Shown piece after piece: positions 18,059-27,950 of a stretch of 64,000 nucleotides of DNA. This DNA comes from Kiritimatiellaceae bacterium (GTDB lineage Bacteria > Verrucomicrobiota > Kiritimatiellia > Kiritimatiellales > Tichowtungiaceae), in the NCBI GenBank assembly GCA_013141415.1, contig JABFQY010000002.1, forward strand, positions 237,555-301,554. Reading direction: 5' to 3'. The position numbers and the translations under genes were made by a program. The notes beneath the pieces are model-generated. The model did not search any database, had not been told where the DNA came from, and saw only the letters and a list, made by a program, of their open reading frames with translations. Position 1 is the stretch's first letter. Each line of letters opens with the position of its first letter.

Positions 18059-18469
18059 TCAGTCTTTTCGGTCTTCCGGAGGTTTTATCCGGCGCGAGGG
18101 AGCACCGATGGTTTTCCACGAGGTAGCGGCGGTCCACGACCAGCCTTCGCCGGTTTTGGTGTTGAGCAGGTAAAATCCGCCGGCTTTGTTGGTGAGCAGT
18201 TCGTAGGCGCCTTTCCGGTTGTCGTTCGAGCCGCGCGGCGAACCGAGAAATTTCCACGTTTCAGTGGCGGTGTCGAACAGCCAGACATCGGCACTGCTGG
18301 TATCGATCCAAAAGAAGCCCGAGCCTCCGACGTTTTCACAGGATTGAAACTGCTTTTCTTCCTGAATGATCTGGATTTGAGAAAACGACGGAGTCGGCTC
18401 CGCCGGTTTTTTTTCTGCAAACGTCGCTGTGAAAGGAAGTAGAGAGATGAGAAGCAGTGTCTTTTTCAT
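18059..18469 (-). CDS. Secreted protein of unknown function
   Basis: A 136-residue protein with a clear signal peptide (MKKTLLLISLLPFTATFA). The mature part has several short aromatic, strand-like segments (FFWIDTSSADVWLFDTATETW, then GGFYLLNTKTGEGW) that look like repeated WD- or beta-propeller-like blades, too few for a full propeller. I do not recognise a named family. It stands alone, divergent from the AbrB/Doc pair. Probably periplasmic. Confidence 0.6.
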   Translation of the reverse strand: MKKTLLLISLLPFTATFAEKKPAEPTPSFSQIQIIQEEKQFQSCENVGGSGFFWIDTSSADVWLFDTATETWKFLGSPRGSNDNRKGAYELLTNKAGGFYLLNTKTGEGWSWTAATSWKTIGAPSRRIKPPEDRKD

Positions 18470-18585
18470 AAAAATCCTCCGGAGCTTTGGCGCGGCAGAA
18501 TACTGGTGTGGCGATCGGCAGAAAGCAAGGGAGAGAAAAAGGATTCCGGCTTGCGAAAACCAGACGTTATAACTACTGTTCCCAC

Positions 18586-18816
18586 ATGGCCTATAAAACT
18601 AAAGTTCGGAAGATCGGTAATTCGCTCGGCATCGTGCTTCCCAAAGAAGCCCTGCAGGCGATGAAAGTCGAAGAGGGCGCGACGCTTTACATCACCGAAG
18701 CGCCCAGGGGCGCCATGCAGGTGACACCTGATAATGAACACTTCGGTGAGATGATGAAAATTGCTGAACGCGGCATGCAAAAATACCGCAATGCTCTGCG
18801 GGAACTGGCAAAATGA
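18586..18816 (+). CDS. AbrB/SpoVT-type antitoxin
   Basis: A 76-residue protein whose first half (TKVRKIGNSLGIVLPKEAL, then MKVEEGATLYITE) is the swapped-hairpin AbrB-fold DNA-binding domain of PrlF/VapB/PemI-like antitoxins. The C-terminal half is a charged helix that would occupy the toxin. Its stop overlaps the Doc toxin start in ATGA. ATG 18586 fits the domain start; a longer upstream reading frame has no family support. The complex would normally autorepress. Confidence 0.82.
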   Translation: MAYKTKVRKIGNSLGIVLPKEALQAMKVEEGATLYITEAPRGAMQVTPDNEHFGEMMKIAERGMQKYRNALRELAK

Positions 18817-19208
18817 AAGAGCCGGTTTGGGTTCCTGCAGAAGTTATTCTTGCGATTCAGGAGGAGCTTTTGGCCCGGTTTGGTGGATTGGCCGGCCTGC
18901 GCGACGAGGGACTTTTGGACTCCGCGCTGAATCGTCCGAAGCAGGTTTTTCATTACGGCTCACCGACGCTGTTTGATCTGGCGGCGGAATATGCGCTGGG
19001 TATCGTGAAGAACCATCCCTTTCTTGACGGCAACAAACGCGCCGGGTTTATGGCGGCCTATACCTTCCTTGGCGTAAATGGATATGACCTGCATGCGCCC
19101 GAGGCAGATGCCGTCATGCAAACGCTGGCGCTGGCTTCCGGTGAAATAAACCAGCAGGACTACGCCGCCTGGCTCAAAGCATCTTGCCGCCGACGTCCGC
19201 GCGGTTGA
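18813..19208 (+). CDS. doc: Death-on-curing (Doc) toxin, Fic fold
   Basis: A 131-residue Fic-fold protein of the Doc class. The catalytic loop HPFLDGNKRAGF near residues 68-79 has the Doc form (DGNKR rather than DGNGR). Doc enzymes phosphorylate elongation factor Tu and stop translation unless bound by the antitoxin. The N-terminal stretch PAEVILAIQEELLARFGG is typical. Its partner belongs to the AbrB fold instead of the Phd fold of phage P1, a combination known in many chromosomes. The active-site His and Lys are intact. Confidence 0.88.
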   Translation: MKEPVWVPAEVILAIQEELLARFGGLAGLRDEGLLDSALNRPKQVFHYGSPTLFDLAAEYALGIVKNHPFLDGNKRAGFMAAYTFLGVNGYDLHAPEADAVMQTLALASGEINQQDYAAWLKASCRRRPRG

Positions 19209-19229
19209 AACCAAATGAAACACATTTGC

Positions 19230-19256
19230 CCCTGCAATTTCCTGTAATTTGCAGGG
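19230..19256. terminator. Hairpin between convergent doc and GH94 genes
   Basis: CCCTGCAA and TTGCAGGG are perfect complements around an 11-base loop. Position between two converging genes suggests a shared terminator, though no T run follows on either strand. Confidence 0.4.
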
Positions 19257-19265
19257 AATGGCCCG

Positions 19266-21545
19266 TCAAACGGTTTCGAGCAGCACCGTGTATTCCGTGC
19301 CGGGGGTTCCAGGCGGAAGCAGGTCGCCGGAGATTTCTTTTCCGTTCACAATGAGGCGCGTCTGAGCGGCGCGGCGCAGGGTGATGTTGTAAATGTTTCC
19401 CCGGAAAACGCGGCGGATTTTCACTTCGGGCCATGCGGCTGGCAGACAGGGGCGCAGTCGCAGTCCGGCGTAGTCCGGCTGAAGCCCGAGCAGATGTTCG
19501 GTGACGGCGCGGTAGATCCAGCCCGCCGTGCCGGTGATCCAGGTTCCGTTGGCCGTTCCGGCGCGATGCGGGTTTTCCGGGCCAAGGTATTGGTTGGTGA
19601 CGGCGTAAGGCTCGACGCCGCTGTCCGGATTATCCGGATTGCCGGGCAGAATTTTCCGAAGGGTGGAATAGGCCTGCTCCGCGCGCCCCAGATGGCAGTC
19701 GGCGACGATTTTGAAGGCATTGCCGTGGCAGTAGACTGCGCCGTTTTCACAGTTTCCAGGCACCATGCCGGTGATCATGCCGATGCGCGGGTCGGGCGCA
19801 TTGAACGCCGGTTTGCACAGTACACAGCCGCATGGCGTGGAAAGTTCGCGTTCGACAAGGTCAAGAAGCGCAGTTCCGTCTGTCGCCGCGCCGCTCATCA
19901 CCGCCCAGGTTTGCATATTGAGGAACAGGCGGGCATCCGGTCCGGTGCGTGAACCGATTTCCCGTCCGTCATCATTGAATCCACAGATGAAGCGGTCTTT
20001 ATCCCACGCGTGGTTGCGTAGATTGGCAATCAGCGTTTCTGCTTTTGTGCGGAAGTCCGCCGCTTCGTCTGCGCGGCCGAGCTGGATGAGCAGTTCCGCA
20101 AAGAGGCGGGCAGAGCTGACGGCGGCCTCGGTGAGCCAGACGCTTTCGCCGCGCCCTTCAAGACCTGCGGCATCTATCGTGTCGCACCAGTCGCCGCCGC
20201 CCCAGAGGCAGAGTCCGTGTTCGCCGAGCCCGGCAAACAGAAATTCCAATCCCCGGAAACAGTGGTCGAGCACCGTGCCGGAGTCTGTGCTGTCGCAGTA
20301 GGGAACGCGCTCTTCGAGAAGAGAGAAATCGCCGGTTTCTTTGAGCAGGGCCGTGACGGTCGGTACGATCCACGCCGCGCCGTCGCGGTAAGGATGCTTC
20401 CAGGCCGGGTTCCATTGGCGAAGCGTGTCGCCGCTGGCGTACTGCCGCGCGAGCGCTTCGAGCAGGCGGCGACGCGAAACGTCCGGTGCAAAGGAGGATG
20501 CTGCCGCGCAATCCTGCATGACATCGCGGAAGCCGCGTCCGTAAACGCGGCCCCAGTCGCAGCCAAGGGTGATCTGTTGTTTGAGCCACGAAGAGGCCAG
20601 CGCGTCTACATCGCTTTCTCCGGTGCGGACGGTCAGCCGCTCTTCGCGCGTTTGACGGGCGGCGGCGCGAGCGGCCTGCTGGGTTTCAAAAACGCCCGGC
20701 GCCAGCAGGCGCTGGCAGGTTTCCGCCGCTACTGCGGGCGTTTCCGCCAATCCGTTAACCAGCCGGATTTCCGCCGATTCGCCGGGCGCGAGGTCGAGAT
20801 TGAACTGAAGGGCGAAACACATCTGCCATTCAAAGTTGGTGCCCAGCGAAGCGAGCTGTCCGGCCCGCACGGCGTCGGGAGCAGCGGGCTGTCCGTAAAC
20901 ACCGGTGAAGCGGCGATCAGTTGTTTCCCACGCAGTGGGTTTCCGGCCGGAAACCATGTAGGTACAACGGAAGGGGGTATTCAGTTGCGGCGCGCGGTTC
21001 TGGATGAGCAGTCCGCCGCACGCCGCATCCCAATCTGCCGCCATGCAGGGCGAGTGGGGCAGGTTGTTAAAGGCGGTCTGGGCATACGGGAAGAGCTGGA
21101 TTTTACGCGGCGCGCGACCGGTGTTCTGCACGGTGATCTGCCAGCATTCGGCGGGATCGTTCTTCGCGACGGAGAGTGCAAAGGTGCACTTGATACCGGT
21201 GAATGATGAAACGATCTGCGAGCGGCCCTGTTCAACGACGGTGTAGAACTCCTCGAACGGTTCGTTGTGGAAGTTGCGGTTGGCGGCCCAGTAGGCACCG
21301 GTGTCCCGGTCGCGGAGGTAAATCAGCCGATTGCCGGTTACGGTCGCGAGGTCGGACGGCGATCCGGTGATGTTGTGGTTGGCGCGCACGCCTTCGGGAG
21401 AATAGAACCAGCTTTTGCCGCCGCCGAACTGGTCAATCTGTGCAATGAACGAGCAGTTCCACAGAAAGTTGTACCACGGGCGCGGCGGAAACATATCCGC
21501 AACCGTGTATGCGCCGGAATCATCGCTGAACTGGCTGTGTGACAT
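19266..21545 (-). CDS. Glycoside hydrolase family 94 phosphorylase
   Basis: A 759-residue inverting sugar phosphorylase of the cellobiose/chitobiose phosphorylase family. It splits a beta-linked disaccharide with phosphate to give a sugar 1-phosphate, normally in the cytosol. The N-terminal beta-sandwich runs to about residue 270. The (alpha/alpha)6 catalytic domain carries GGGDWCD near residue 448, where the Asp aligns with the catalytic acid, followed by GRGESVWL. The usual Asn of GDWND is Cys here, which may point to an unusual substrate. No signal peptide is seen. No transporter or regulator adjoins it, so the disaccharide is unknown. Confidence 0.85.
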   Translation of the reverse strand: MSHSQFSDDSGAYTVADMFPPRPWYNFLWNCSFIAQIDQFGGGKSWFYSPEGVRANHNITGSPSDLATVTGNRLIYLRDRDTGAYWAANRNFHNEPFEEFYTVVEQGRSQIVSSFTGIKCTFALSVAKNDPAECWQITVQNTGRAPRKIQLFPYAQTAFNNLPHSPCMAADWDAACGGLLIQNRAPQLNTPFRCTYMVSGRKPTAWETTDRRFTGVYGQPAAPDAVRAGQLASLGTNFEWQMCFALQFNLDLAPGESAEIRLVNGLAETPAVAAETCQRLLAPGVFETQQAARAAARQTREERLTVRTGESDVDALASSWLKQQITLGCDWGRVYGRGFRDVMQDCAAASSFAPDVSRRRLLEALARQYASGDTLRQWNPAWKHPYRDGAAWIVPTVTALLKETGDFSLLEERVPYCDSTDSGTVLDHCFRGLEFLFAGLGEHGLCLWGGGDWCDTIDAAGLEGRGESVWLTEAAVSSARLFAELLIQLGRADEAADFRTKAETLIANLRNHAWDKDRFICGFNDDGREIGSRTGPDARLFLNMQTWAVMSGAATDGTALLDLVERELSTPCGCVLCKPAFNAPDPRIGMITGMVPGNCENGAVYCHGNAFKIVADCHLGRAEQAYSTLRKILPGNPDNPDSGVEPYAVTNQYLGPENPHRAGTANGTWITGTAGWIYRAVTEHLLGLQPDYAGLRLRPCLPAAWPEVKIRRVFRGNIYNITLRRAAQTRLIVNGKEISGDLLPPGTPGTEYTVLLETV

Positions 21546-21578
21546 AGATACTCCAATCTTTGGAAAGCGGCGCAGCAG

Positions 21579-22802
21579 TTATCCTTGGCTCTTGTCGCCG
21601 TACCCGTAGTTATCAACGACGAAGTCGAGGTCTTTGTCGCCGCGACCGGAGAGGTTGACCAAAATCGTGCCGGATTTCATCTCTTTGGCTTTTTTCATGG
21701 CGAAGGCAACAGCATGCGCGCTTTCGAGCGCCGGTATAATTCCTTCGGAGCGGCAGAGTGTGAAGAATCCGTTGAGGCATTCCTTGTCGTCGATGGCGGC
21801 GTACTGAATGCGGCCTTCGTCTTTGAGGTGGCTGTGTTCGGGGCCGACGCCGGGATAGTCGAGTCCGCTGGCGATGGAGTACACCGGTGACGGTTCGCCC
21901 TTGTCGTCCTGCAGCAGATAGCACTTGAAGCCGTGGATGATTCCCGGCTTGCCGTAGGTCGCGGTCGCGGCGTGGTCGCCGGTTTTCGGTCCGCGGCCCA
22001 GCGGCTCAGCGCCCCAGATTTCGCATGGGTCGTTCAGGAACGCCGAGAAAATTCCCATGGCGTTGCTTCCGCCGCCGACGCAGGCGGTGAGGAGGTTCGG
22101 CAGTCCGCCGGTCATTTCGAAGAACTGTTCGCGCGCTTCGATGCCGACGACGCGCTGGAAGTCGCGCACCATCATCGGGAACGGATGCGGGCCGACGACC
22201 GAGCCGATGCAGTAGATCGCGCTGACCGGATCGGCGAGATAGGCCAGAAATGCGGAATCGACCGCTTCTTTCAGCGTTTTGAGTCCGTGGGAAACCGGAA
22301 CCACTTTTGCGCCGAGCAGTTTCATACGGACAACGTTCGGGTGTTCTTTGGCGATATCGACTTCGCCCATGTGGATTTCGCATTCGAGGCCGAAGTAGGC
22401 GGCGGCGGTGGCGAGCGCGACGCCGTGCTGGCCCGCGCCGGTTTCGGCGATGAGCTTTTTCTTGCCCATGTATTTGGCGAGCAGGCCTTCGCCCATGCAG
22501 TGGTTGATTTTGTGCGCGCCGGTGTGGTTGAGGTCTTCGCGTTTGAGATAAATCTGTGCGCCGCCGCATTTTTCGGAGAGGCGCGCGGCGTGGTAAACCG
22601 GTGTCGGGCGGCCCTGATAGTGTTTACGGATGGAGCGCAGCTCCTCGATGAAACGGTGCGAGCGGCTTATCTTAAGGTAGGCCTCGTGAATTTCCTTCAT
22701 CGGCCCGACCAGTTGCGGCGGAATATACGCGCCGCCGTACGGCCCGAAATGGCCTTCGGCGTCGGGCGTGTTCTGCAGGTAATCGCGGTAATCCTTTTTC
22801 AT
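21579..22802 (-). CDS. Tryptophan synthase beta-subunit paralogue
   Basis: A 407-residue PLP enzyme of the TrpB family. The PLP lysine lies in NHTGAHKIN, the catalytic Glu in AETGAGQHG, the phosphate loop in [10 protein letters not shown], and the family stretch SGRGDKD is near the end. Against the second copy at 24279 it differs where TrpB normally meets TrpA or shapes the tunnel: NHCMGEG for [16 protein letters not shown] for RQALNVFRM, and [14 protein letters not shown]. It may therefore work alone or on another substrate. It is transcribed away from the azoreductase gene and no trpA is in the window. Confidence 0.85.
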   Translation of the reverse strand: MKKDYRDYLQNTPDAEGHFGPYGGAYIPPQLVGPMKEIHEAYLKISRSHRFIEELRSIRKHYQGRPTPVYHAARLSEKCGGAQIYLKREDLNHTGAHKINHCMGEGLLAKYMGKKKLIAETGAGQHGVALATAAAYFGLECEIHMGEVDIAKEHPNVVRMKLLGAKVVPVSHGLKTLKEAVDSAFLAYLADPVSAIYCIGSVVGPHPFPMMVRDFQRVVGIEAREQFFEMTGGLPNLLTACVGGGSNAMGIFSAFLNDPCEIWGAEPLGRGPKTGDHAATATYGKPGIIHGFKCYLLQDDKGEPSPVYSIASGLDYPGVGPEHSHLKDEGRIQYAAIDDKECLNGFFTLCRSEGIIPALESAHAVAFAMKKAKEMKSGTILVNLSGRGDKDLDFVVDNYGYGDKSQG

Positions 22803-22990
22803 CGGGGCGCTCCTTATATGAACGGTTAAGAAAAGAGAGCCGGAGCGTAGGATAAAATCCGTCGGGGGGCAAGGCTTCGCAGGAGAAAGCGCGCCGCCCG
22901 CCTAAAGAAACGCTTGTGCCGCGCCCCGCGCCGCTGTTACAGTCCCGCCGTTGATTTCCTGAACAGAACGAAACCTATGGGAGTGATTGA

Positions 22991-23638
22991 ATGAATGTTT
23001 TGCATGTGTGTGCCAATCCGAAGCCGGTCGAGCAGTCCGTCTCCAAGCAACTTGCCGCCCGCTTTTTCGGTAAACTGCTGGAACTCAACCCCGATGTAGA
23101 GCTTAACAACATCGACCTCTATCAGGACAAACCTCCGTACTATTCCAACGACCTCTTCCGCCGCATGTGGAATCCCGTCTTCGACCCGGCCTACGAGCCG
23201 ACCAAAGCCGAAGACGCCGCCCTCAACTATGCCCAGAAGCAGATCGACGAACTTAAAAAAGCCGACGTGCTGGTTCTGACCATGCCGATGTGGAATTTTT
23301 CCGTTCCCGGCGTCATGAAAGCCTGGATGGATCAGGTGCTCGCTCCCGGGTTTTTGTTTGAACTGACCGATGCCGGCCCGAAGCCGCTGCACAACATCAC
23401 CACCATCGTCCTGCTCGTCGCCTCCGGCGGCGTCTATAAGGAAAACGATGACCGCGACGCACTGACCCGTCAGGTCAGCGCCGCCTTCGGCTTCATCGGC
23501 ATTACCGATATCCGCATTGCCTGGGCCGACGGCCAGAACCCGCTTTTCTTCAACAACAGCGCAGTCCGCCGCGATATGGCGTTCGACGCCGCCGAAGAGC
23601 TGGCCGAAGAACTCGCGGAGGAAACCGCCGCAGGTTGA
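22991..23638 (+). CDS. azoR: FMN-dependent NADH-azoreductase family protein
   Basis: A 215-residue flavodoxin-fold oxidoreductase. The N-terminal strand and phosphate loop (MNVLHVCANPKPVEQSVSK) and the FMN-binding MPMWNFSVPGVMKAWMDQV near residues 97-115 are typical of AzoR. These enzymes reduce quinones and azo compounds with NADH. The tail ends in an acidic repeat (AEELAEELAEE). trpF begins 11 bases downstream on the same strand, so co-transcription is likely although the functions are unrelated. Confidence 0.85.
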   Translation: MNVLHVCANPKPVEQSVSKQLAARFFGKLLELNPDVELNNIDLYQDKPPYYSNDLFRRMWNPVFDPAYEPTKAEDAALNYAQKQIDELKKADVLVLTMPMWNFSVPGVMKAWMDQVLAPGFLFELTDAGPKPLHNITTIVLLVASGGVYKENDDRDALTRQVSAAFGFIGITDIRIAWADGQNPLFFNNSAVRRDMAFDAAEELAEELAEETAAG

Positions 23639-23649
23639 TTAAAAAACCT

Positions 23650-24282
23650 ATGAGCGTTTTTGTTAAAATCTGCGGAATCTGCTCCAGAAACGATCTGGAG
23701 CAGATTTGTGCTTTAGAGCCCGACGCGATCGGTTTTGTTTTCTGGCCGCGCGCCAAGCGCTATGTCCGGCCGGAACAGGTCGCAGGCTGGCTCAGAAGCA
23801 TTCCTGAGCAGATCAAAAAAGTCGGCGTATTTGTCGAACCGCCGCCCGCCGAGGTCGAAGCCGTGGCGATCGCCTGCCACCTCGACGTGGTTCAGGTTCA
23901 TCTGATTTCCAACGACTGGAAAATCGACCGTCCGCTTTTTCAGGGGCTGGAAACCTGGCTTTCGCCGCGCATGGGCGAGGGCGTGAACCGGAATATTCTA
24001 AACGCGGTTAATCCGGAGCCGTCGGTTCTGCTCGCCGATTCGTTCGATCCGAACACCATCGGCGGCACCGGCAAGCTTAGTAGCTGGGAGCGCGCGATCG
24101 CCATGAAAACCGCCGTCGGCAAACCCGTGATGCTGGCGGGCGGCCTCAATCCGGAAAATGTACGCGATGCCATGGCCGCCGTGAATCCGTGGGGCGTCGA
24201 TGTCAGTTCCGGCGTCGAAAAGGAACCGGGCGTCAAAGACATCCGCAAGGTAAAACAGTTTATCGAGAGAGTCAGAAAATGA
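23650..24282 (+). CDS. trpF: Phosphoribosylanthranilate isomerase
   Basis: A 210-residue TIM barrel that converts phosphoribosylanthranilate to CdRP in tryptophan synthesis. The catalytic Cys is in VKICGIC at the start, the catalytic Asp in [15 protein letters not shown], and the phosphate loop in [13 protein letters not shown] 23650 is preferred over TTG 23635 because the conserved strand begins at once. The stop overlaps trpB in ATGA. A TTTCCA-N5-TGGAAA palindrome lies inside the gene at 23906. Confidence 0.95.
   Translation: MSVFVKICGICSRNDLEQICALEPDAIGFVFWPRAKRYVRPEQVAGWLRSIPEQIKKVGVFVEPPPAEVEAVAIACHLDVVQVHLISNDWKIDRPLFQGLETWLSPRMGEGVNRNILNAVNPEPSVLLADSFDPNTIGGTGKLSSWERAIAMKTAVGKPVMLAGGLNPENVRDAMAAVNPWGVDVSSGVEKEPGVKDIRKVKQFIERVRK
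23906..23922. repeat. Exact TTTCCA-N5-TGGAAA palindrome in trpF
   Basis: Exact match with spacer ACGAC. It is read in the frame that encodes Ser-Asn-Asp-Trp-Lys. Confidence 0.8.
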
Positions 24283-25478
24283 AATCGAATCAGCCGGATA
24301 AACAGGGACACTTCGGTCCGTACGGCGGCATCTTTGTTCCCGAAACGCTGATGGAGCCGCTCCGCGAGCTGGAACGGATCTATAAAACGGCACAGAAAGA
24401 TCCCGCGTTCAAAAAAGAACTCGCTTACTACCTGCGCGAATACGTCGGGCGCCCGTCGCCGCTCTGGTTCGCCCAGCGGATGACCGCACAGCTCGGCGGC
24501 CCGAAGATTTATCTCAAACGCGAAGACCTTAATCACACCGGTGCGCACAAAATCAACAACGTGATCGGTCAGGCTTTACTGGCGAAGCGGCTCGGCAAGA
24601 CGAGGCTGATCGCCGAAACCGGCGCGGGCCAGCACGGCGTCGCCACCGCCACCGCCGCCGCGCTCTTCGGCATGGAGTGTGTCGTTTACATGGGCAAGGT
24701 CGATATGGAGCGGCAGGCGCTGAATGTTTTCCGGATGGAAAGCCTCGGTGCGAAAGTCGTAGCCGTCACCGCCGGACAGCAGACGCTTAAAGAGGCGATT
24801 AACGAAGCGATGCGCGACTGGGTCAGCAACCTGAGCAACACGCACTACGTTCTCGGCACCGCCTTCGGCCCGCATCCGTACCCGATGATCGTGCGCGATT
24901 TCCAGAGCGTGATCGGCATCGAGGCGCGTAAACAGATTTTGAAAGCCGAAGGACGTCTGCCGACCGCGATTGTCGCCTGCGTCGGCGGCGGCAGCAACGC
25001 GATCGGCATTTTCAGTGCCTTTATAAAGGATGCGGGCGTTCGCCTGATCGGTGTTGAAGCTGGCGGACTCGGCATCGAGCCCGGCAAACACGCCGCGCGT
25101 TTCGCCGGCGGCAAGGTCGGCGTACTGCAAGGCACCAAGAGTTATGTTCTGCAGGACGACGACGGACAGATTCTGCTGACGCATTCCGTCAGCGCCGGAC
25201 TCGACTACGCTTCCGTCGGCCCGGAACACGCCATGCTCCACGACACCGGCCGTGCGGAATATACCTATATCGAAGATGCCGACGCGGTCGCCGGCTTCGA
25301 CCGGCTCGCGCAATGGGAAGGCATTCTGCCTGCGCTTGAAAGCTCACACGCCATCGCATGGGTTATCAAAAACGCCAAACAGTTTTCGAAAAACGATCTT
25401 GTGATCATCAACGTTTCCGGCCGCGGCGACAAAGACGTCCAGCAAATCGCGGAGTGGAAAAAGGGTAGAATAAAATAA
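24279..25478 (+). CDS. trpB: Tryptophan synthase beta subunit
   Basis: A 399-residue PLP enzyme that condenses indole with serine. The canonical stretches are all present: [16 protein letters not shown] at the start, the PLP lysine in [10 protein letters not shown], Glu in [18 protein letters not shown], and [10 protein letters not shown] for cofactor phosphate binding. It is translationally coupled to trpF. This copy looks like the ordinary TrpA-partnered enzyme, unlike the diverged copy at 21579. TrpA is expected elsewhere in the genome. Confidence 0.96.
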   Translation: MKSNQPDKQGHFGPYGGIFVPETLMEPLRELERIYKTAQKDPAFKKELAYYLREYVGRPSPLWFAQRMTAQLGGPKIYLKREDLNHTGAHKINNVIGQALLAKRLGKTRLIAETGAGQHGVATATAAALFGMECVVYMGKVDMERQALNVFRMESLGAKVVAVTAGQQTLKEAINEAMRDWVSNLSNTHYVLGTAFGPHPYPMIVRDFQSVIGIEARKQILKAEGRLPTAIVACVGGGSNAIGIFSAFIKDAGVRLIGVEAGGLGIEPGKHAARFAGGKVGVLQGTKSYVLQDDDGQILLTHSVSAGLDYASVGPEHAMLHDTGRAEYTYIEDADAVAGFDRLAQWEGILPALESSHAIAWVIKNAKQFSKNDLVIINVSGRGDKDVQQIAEWKKGRIK

Positions 25479-25489
25479 AGGAGGAAGAG

Positions 25490-26305
25490 ATGTGCAGAAT
25501 AAAGATGTTGTTGTGGCTGGGCGTAATCAGCGGATTTTTTATTCTTACTGCAACAGCCGAGAAACTGCCGCCGCCGTCCGAAACCGAATATGACGCCGGC
25601 GGAGCAGTCGGGTTGCCGACCGCTGGGATCGTGAAGGTGCGCTTCAACCGGATATACAATGTGGCAAAACTGAAAGACGGGTTTTATTTCGGAGACATCC
25701 GCCCTATGGTTGCTCCGGACGGCGACACCTACTCAGATCGCAGGGGACAGCAAATCCGACTCCCTGTAGAGGGCCTCGGATTCTTTTCCAAATTTATTCC
25801 CAAGCCCGGAACCGGTGATCTGATTGCTGTTATGACAGCCGCTACCCGGGGAGAAGTGTATGTGCTCGCTGACGGCGCCAAGGCACCTCTGGCGGTAGGT
25901 GACAAATACGACAAGGATTCGGGAGAATACCGTTGGTCTGCACAAACAGAAATTCCGGAATGGGGTCAAAAGCTGAAAATGTCCGTCAGCGAAATTATGC
26001 TCTATCCGGATCAATTAAACGGGGAAACTGTCGAAGCAGAGTTTTTTGTTGCGGCACAGGTCAAAAGTTTGGGCACAGGTTTTGGCTCAGCCATTTCCTG
26101 CGGTTCCGGCCACGCACATGTTCCCGTGACTTTTGCCGCGGAAGGCAAACCGTTCTTTGTTGAAATTGCTTCGCGCGGAAATCTGAATACCAGAATATGC
26201 AAAGCATATGTTCGCGTAAAGGTCGATCCATCGGGCCGTGTTTCGCTGGAAGCGCTTGGGAAACGTGTGTCAGGATCAGGCGACGAGGCAGAATACCGGT
26301 GGTAA
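25490..26305 (+). CDS. Secreted protein of unknown function
   Basis: A 271-residue protein with a signal peptide (MCRIKMLLWLGVISGFFILTATA) and a mature, mostly beta-strand-like part. I do not recognise the family. It starts 11 bases after trpB with a strong AAGGAGGAAGAG site, so it may be transcribed with the trp genes. The yicC gene follows after two bases. No catalytic motif is seen. Codon use is a little different from trpB, with more AT. Confidence 0.6.
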   Translation: MCRIKMLLWLGVISGFFILTATAEKLPPPSETEYDAGGAVGLPTAGIVKVRFNRIYNVAKLKDGFYFGDIRPMVAPDGDTYSDRRGQQIRLPVEGLGFFSKFIPKPGTGDLIAVMTAATRGEVYVLADGAKAPLAVGDKYDKDSGEYRWSAQTEIPEWGQKLKMSVSEIMLYPDQLNGETVEAEFFVAAQVKSLGTGFGSAISCGSGHAHVPVTFAAEGKPFFVEIASRGNLNTRICKAYVRVKVDPSGRVSLEALGKRVSGSGDEAEYRW

Positions 26306-26307
26306 GA

Positions 26308-27186
26308 ATGTCGATAAAAAGCATGACAGGGTACGGCGCGGCAGCAGTGCGCGCCGGGGAGGCGCGGGTGACCGTCGAGCTGAGTTCGGTAAACCGCAAA
26401 CAACTCGATGTCGTCTTCCGGCTTCCACCGTCGCTTGCGGCGCTGGAGTCGCGTATCCAGAAAATAATTCAGGAGCAGATTTCGCGCGGACGGATCAGCG
26501 GAACGGTACTGCTGGAAGCCGCGAACGGCGGCGCAATGATTCAGATTGATCAGGTGCGCGCCGAAGAAACGGTAAAACAACTGCGCCGCACGGCCAAAAA
26601 ACTGAACCTGACCGACGATTTGAGCGCAAGCGCGTTACTACAGGTTCCGGGGCTGCTGAAAATGCAGTCGGGCGAACAGACTCCGGAAGAAATTTTCCCG
26701 TTTTTAGAAAAAACGCTGACCGCCGCGCTGAAAAAACTCAACGCGATGCGTCTCCGCGAAGGAAAAGCGCTCGAAGCGGATTTTCTGGCGCGTCTGAAGC
26801 TGCTGGAACAGATGCTTGCCGCGATTCAGGCGCGTGCGCCGCAGATCGCCGCCAATTACCGGAAGAAACTTTTCGATGGATTAGAATCTGCCGGACTGAA
26901 AAATATCGCAGCCGATGAGCGGATTATCAAAGAGATCGCGCTGTTCGGCGAACGCAGTGATATTTCGGAAGAGGCCACACGACTGACAAGTCACATTCAG
27001 CAGTTTAAAAAAATTCTGCGCGGCGGCGAACCTGCCGGACGTCCGCTTGACTTTCTGGCGCAGGAGTTTTTCCGCGAGATCAATACGATCGGCTCGAAAG
27101 CGAATGATTTAAAAATCACAGAACAGGTGGTGGCGTTCAAAACCGAACTCGAACGCATCCGGGAGCAGATTCAGAATGTCGAATAA
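26308..27186 (+). CDS. yicC: YicC-family endoribonuclease
   Basis: A 292-residue protein of the YicC/YloC family, conserved enzymes recently shown to have endoribonuclease activity. It begins MSIKSMTGYGAA, the family hallmark, and ends with FFREINTIGSKANDLKI and the final helix of the DUF1732 domain. The start ATG 26308 is fixed by the hallmark. The 3' end overlaps gmk by 11 bases, and yicC-gmk is a conserved pair in many bacteria. Confidence 0.93.
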   Translation: MSIKSMTGYGAAAVRAGEARVTVELSSVNRKQLDVVFRLPPSLAALESRIQKIIQEQISRGRISGTVLLEAANGGAMIQIDQVRAEETVKQLRRTAKKLNLTDDLSASALLQVPGLLKMQSGEQTPEEIFPFLEKTLTAALKKLNAMRLREGKALEADFLARLKLLEQMLAAIQARAPQIAANYRKKLFDGLESAGLKNIAADERIIKEIALFGERSDISEEATRLTSHIQQFKKILRGGEPAGRPLDFLAQEFFREINTIGSKANDLKITEQVVAFKTELERIREQIQNVE

Positions 27187-27784
27187 GAACAAACCGCTGC
27201 TGCTGGTCATCTCCGCGCCGTCGGGCGCAGGCAAATCGTCGCTGTGCAACCGGCTGATCGAAAACGTTCCGGGAATGGTTTATTCCATTTCGTGCACGAC
27301 GCGCCCGCCGCGCGGCGCCGAACAGAACGGCGTGCATTACCACTTTCTTTCCGATGCGGAGTTCTCCGCCCGCATTGCTGCGGGCGAGTTTCTGGAGCAC
27401 GCGCTGGTACACGGCAATCGCTACGGAACATTGAAGCAAACGGTGGTTGACGCATTAGCGCAGGGCCGCGACATCATTATGGATATTGATGTGCAGGGCG
27501 CGGATCAGATTCGCCGCGCCTGCGCCGCAATGAACGATGAGGATGTGATCAGGCGGAGTTTCGTTGATATTTTTATCGCGCCGCCGTCGATGGAAGAATT
27601 ACGCCGTCGTTTGTGCGGTCGCGCCACCGACAGCGCAGAGGTAATTGAAAAAAGAATGCTTGTTGCGGCGGACGAAATGAAGCAGCAGGCGGACTATCAA
27701 TACGTCGTCATCAATGATGATTTTGAAAAAGCAGCGGATGAACTTTCTGCAATCATCGCTCGCGAGCACCACAACCGGTGGTAA
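27176..27784 (+). CDS. gmk: Guanylate kinase
   Basis: A 202-residue kinase that turns GMP into GDP using ATP. The P-loop is SAPSGAGKSSL at residues 13-23. The GMP-binding stretch is SCTTRPPRGAEQNGVHYHF, with the MDIDVQG strand following near residue 100. Length is normal. It overlaps yicC by 11 bases and is followed by a 166-bp gap that precedes the histone-like gene. Confidence 0.96.
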   Translation: MSNKNKPLLLVISAPSGAGKSSLCNRLIENVPGMVYSISCTTRPPRGAEQNGVHYHFLSDAEFSARIAAGEFLEHALVHGNRYGTLKQTVVDALAQGRDIIMDIDVQGADQIRRACAAMNDEDVIRRSFVDIFIAPPSMEELRRRLCGRATDSAEVIEKRMLVAADEMKQQADYQYVVINDDFEKAADELSAIIAREHHNRW

Positions 27785-27812
27785 TTTTTTTTTACGTTTT
27801 CCACAAACTCTA

Positions 27813-27842
27813 GTTGCAAGAAAATTTTTTAATCGTTATACC
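27813..27842 (+). promoter_or_regulatory. Candidate promoter of the histone-like gene
   Basis: TTGCAA, a 17-base AT-rich spacer and TATACC resemble a sigma-70 promoter about 110 bases ahead of the lysine-rich gene. No other gene lies between. Confidence 0.4.
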
Positions 27843-27950
27843 TTCGTTCGTACAGGGGCAGGCTGACTGAAGCGGACGATCAAAAGTAGATTCGAGAGAG
27901 AAGCTCAAGTCAGACTGCGCAGGGTTAACCCAAGTCATAAGGAGACGGAA

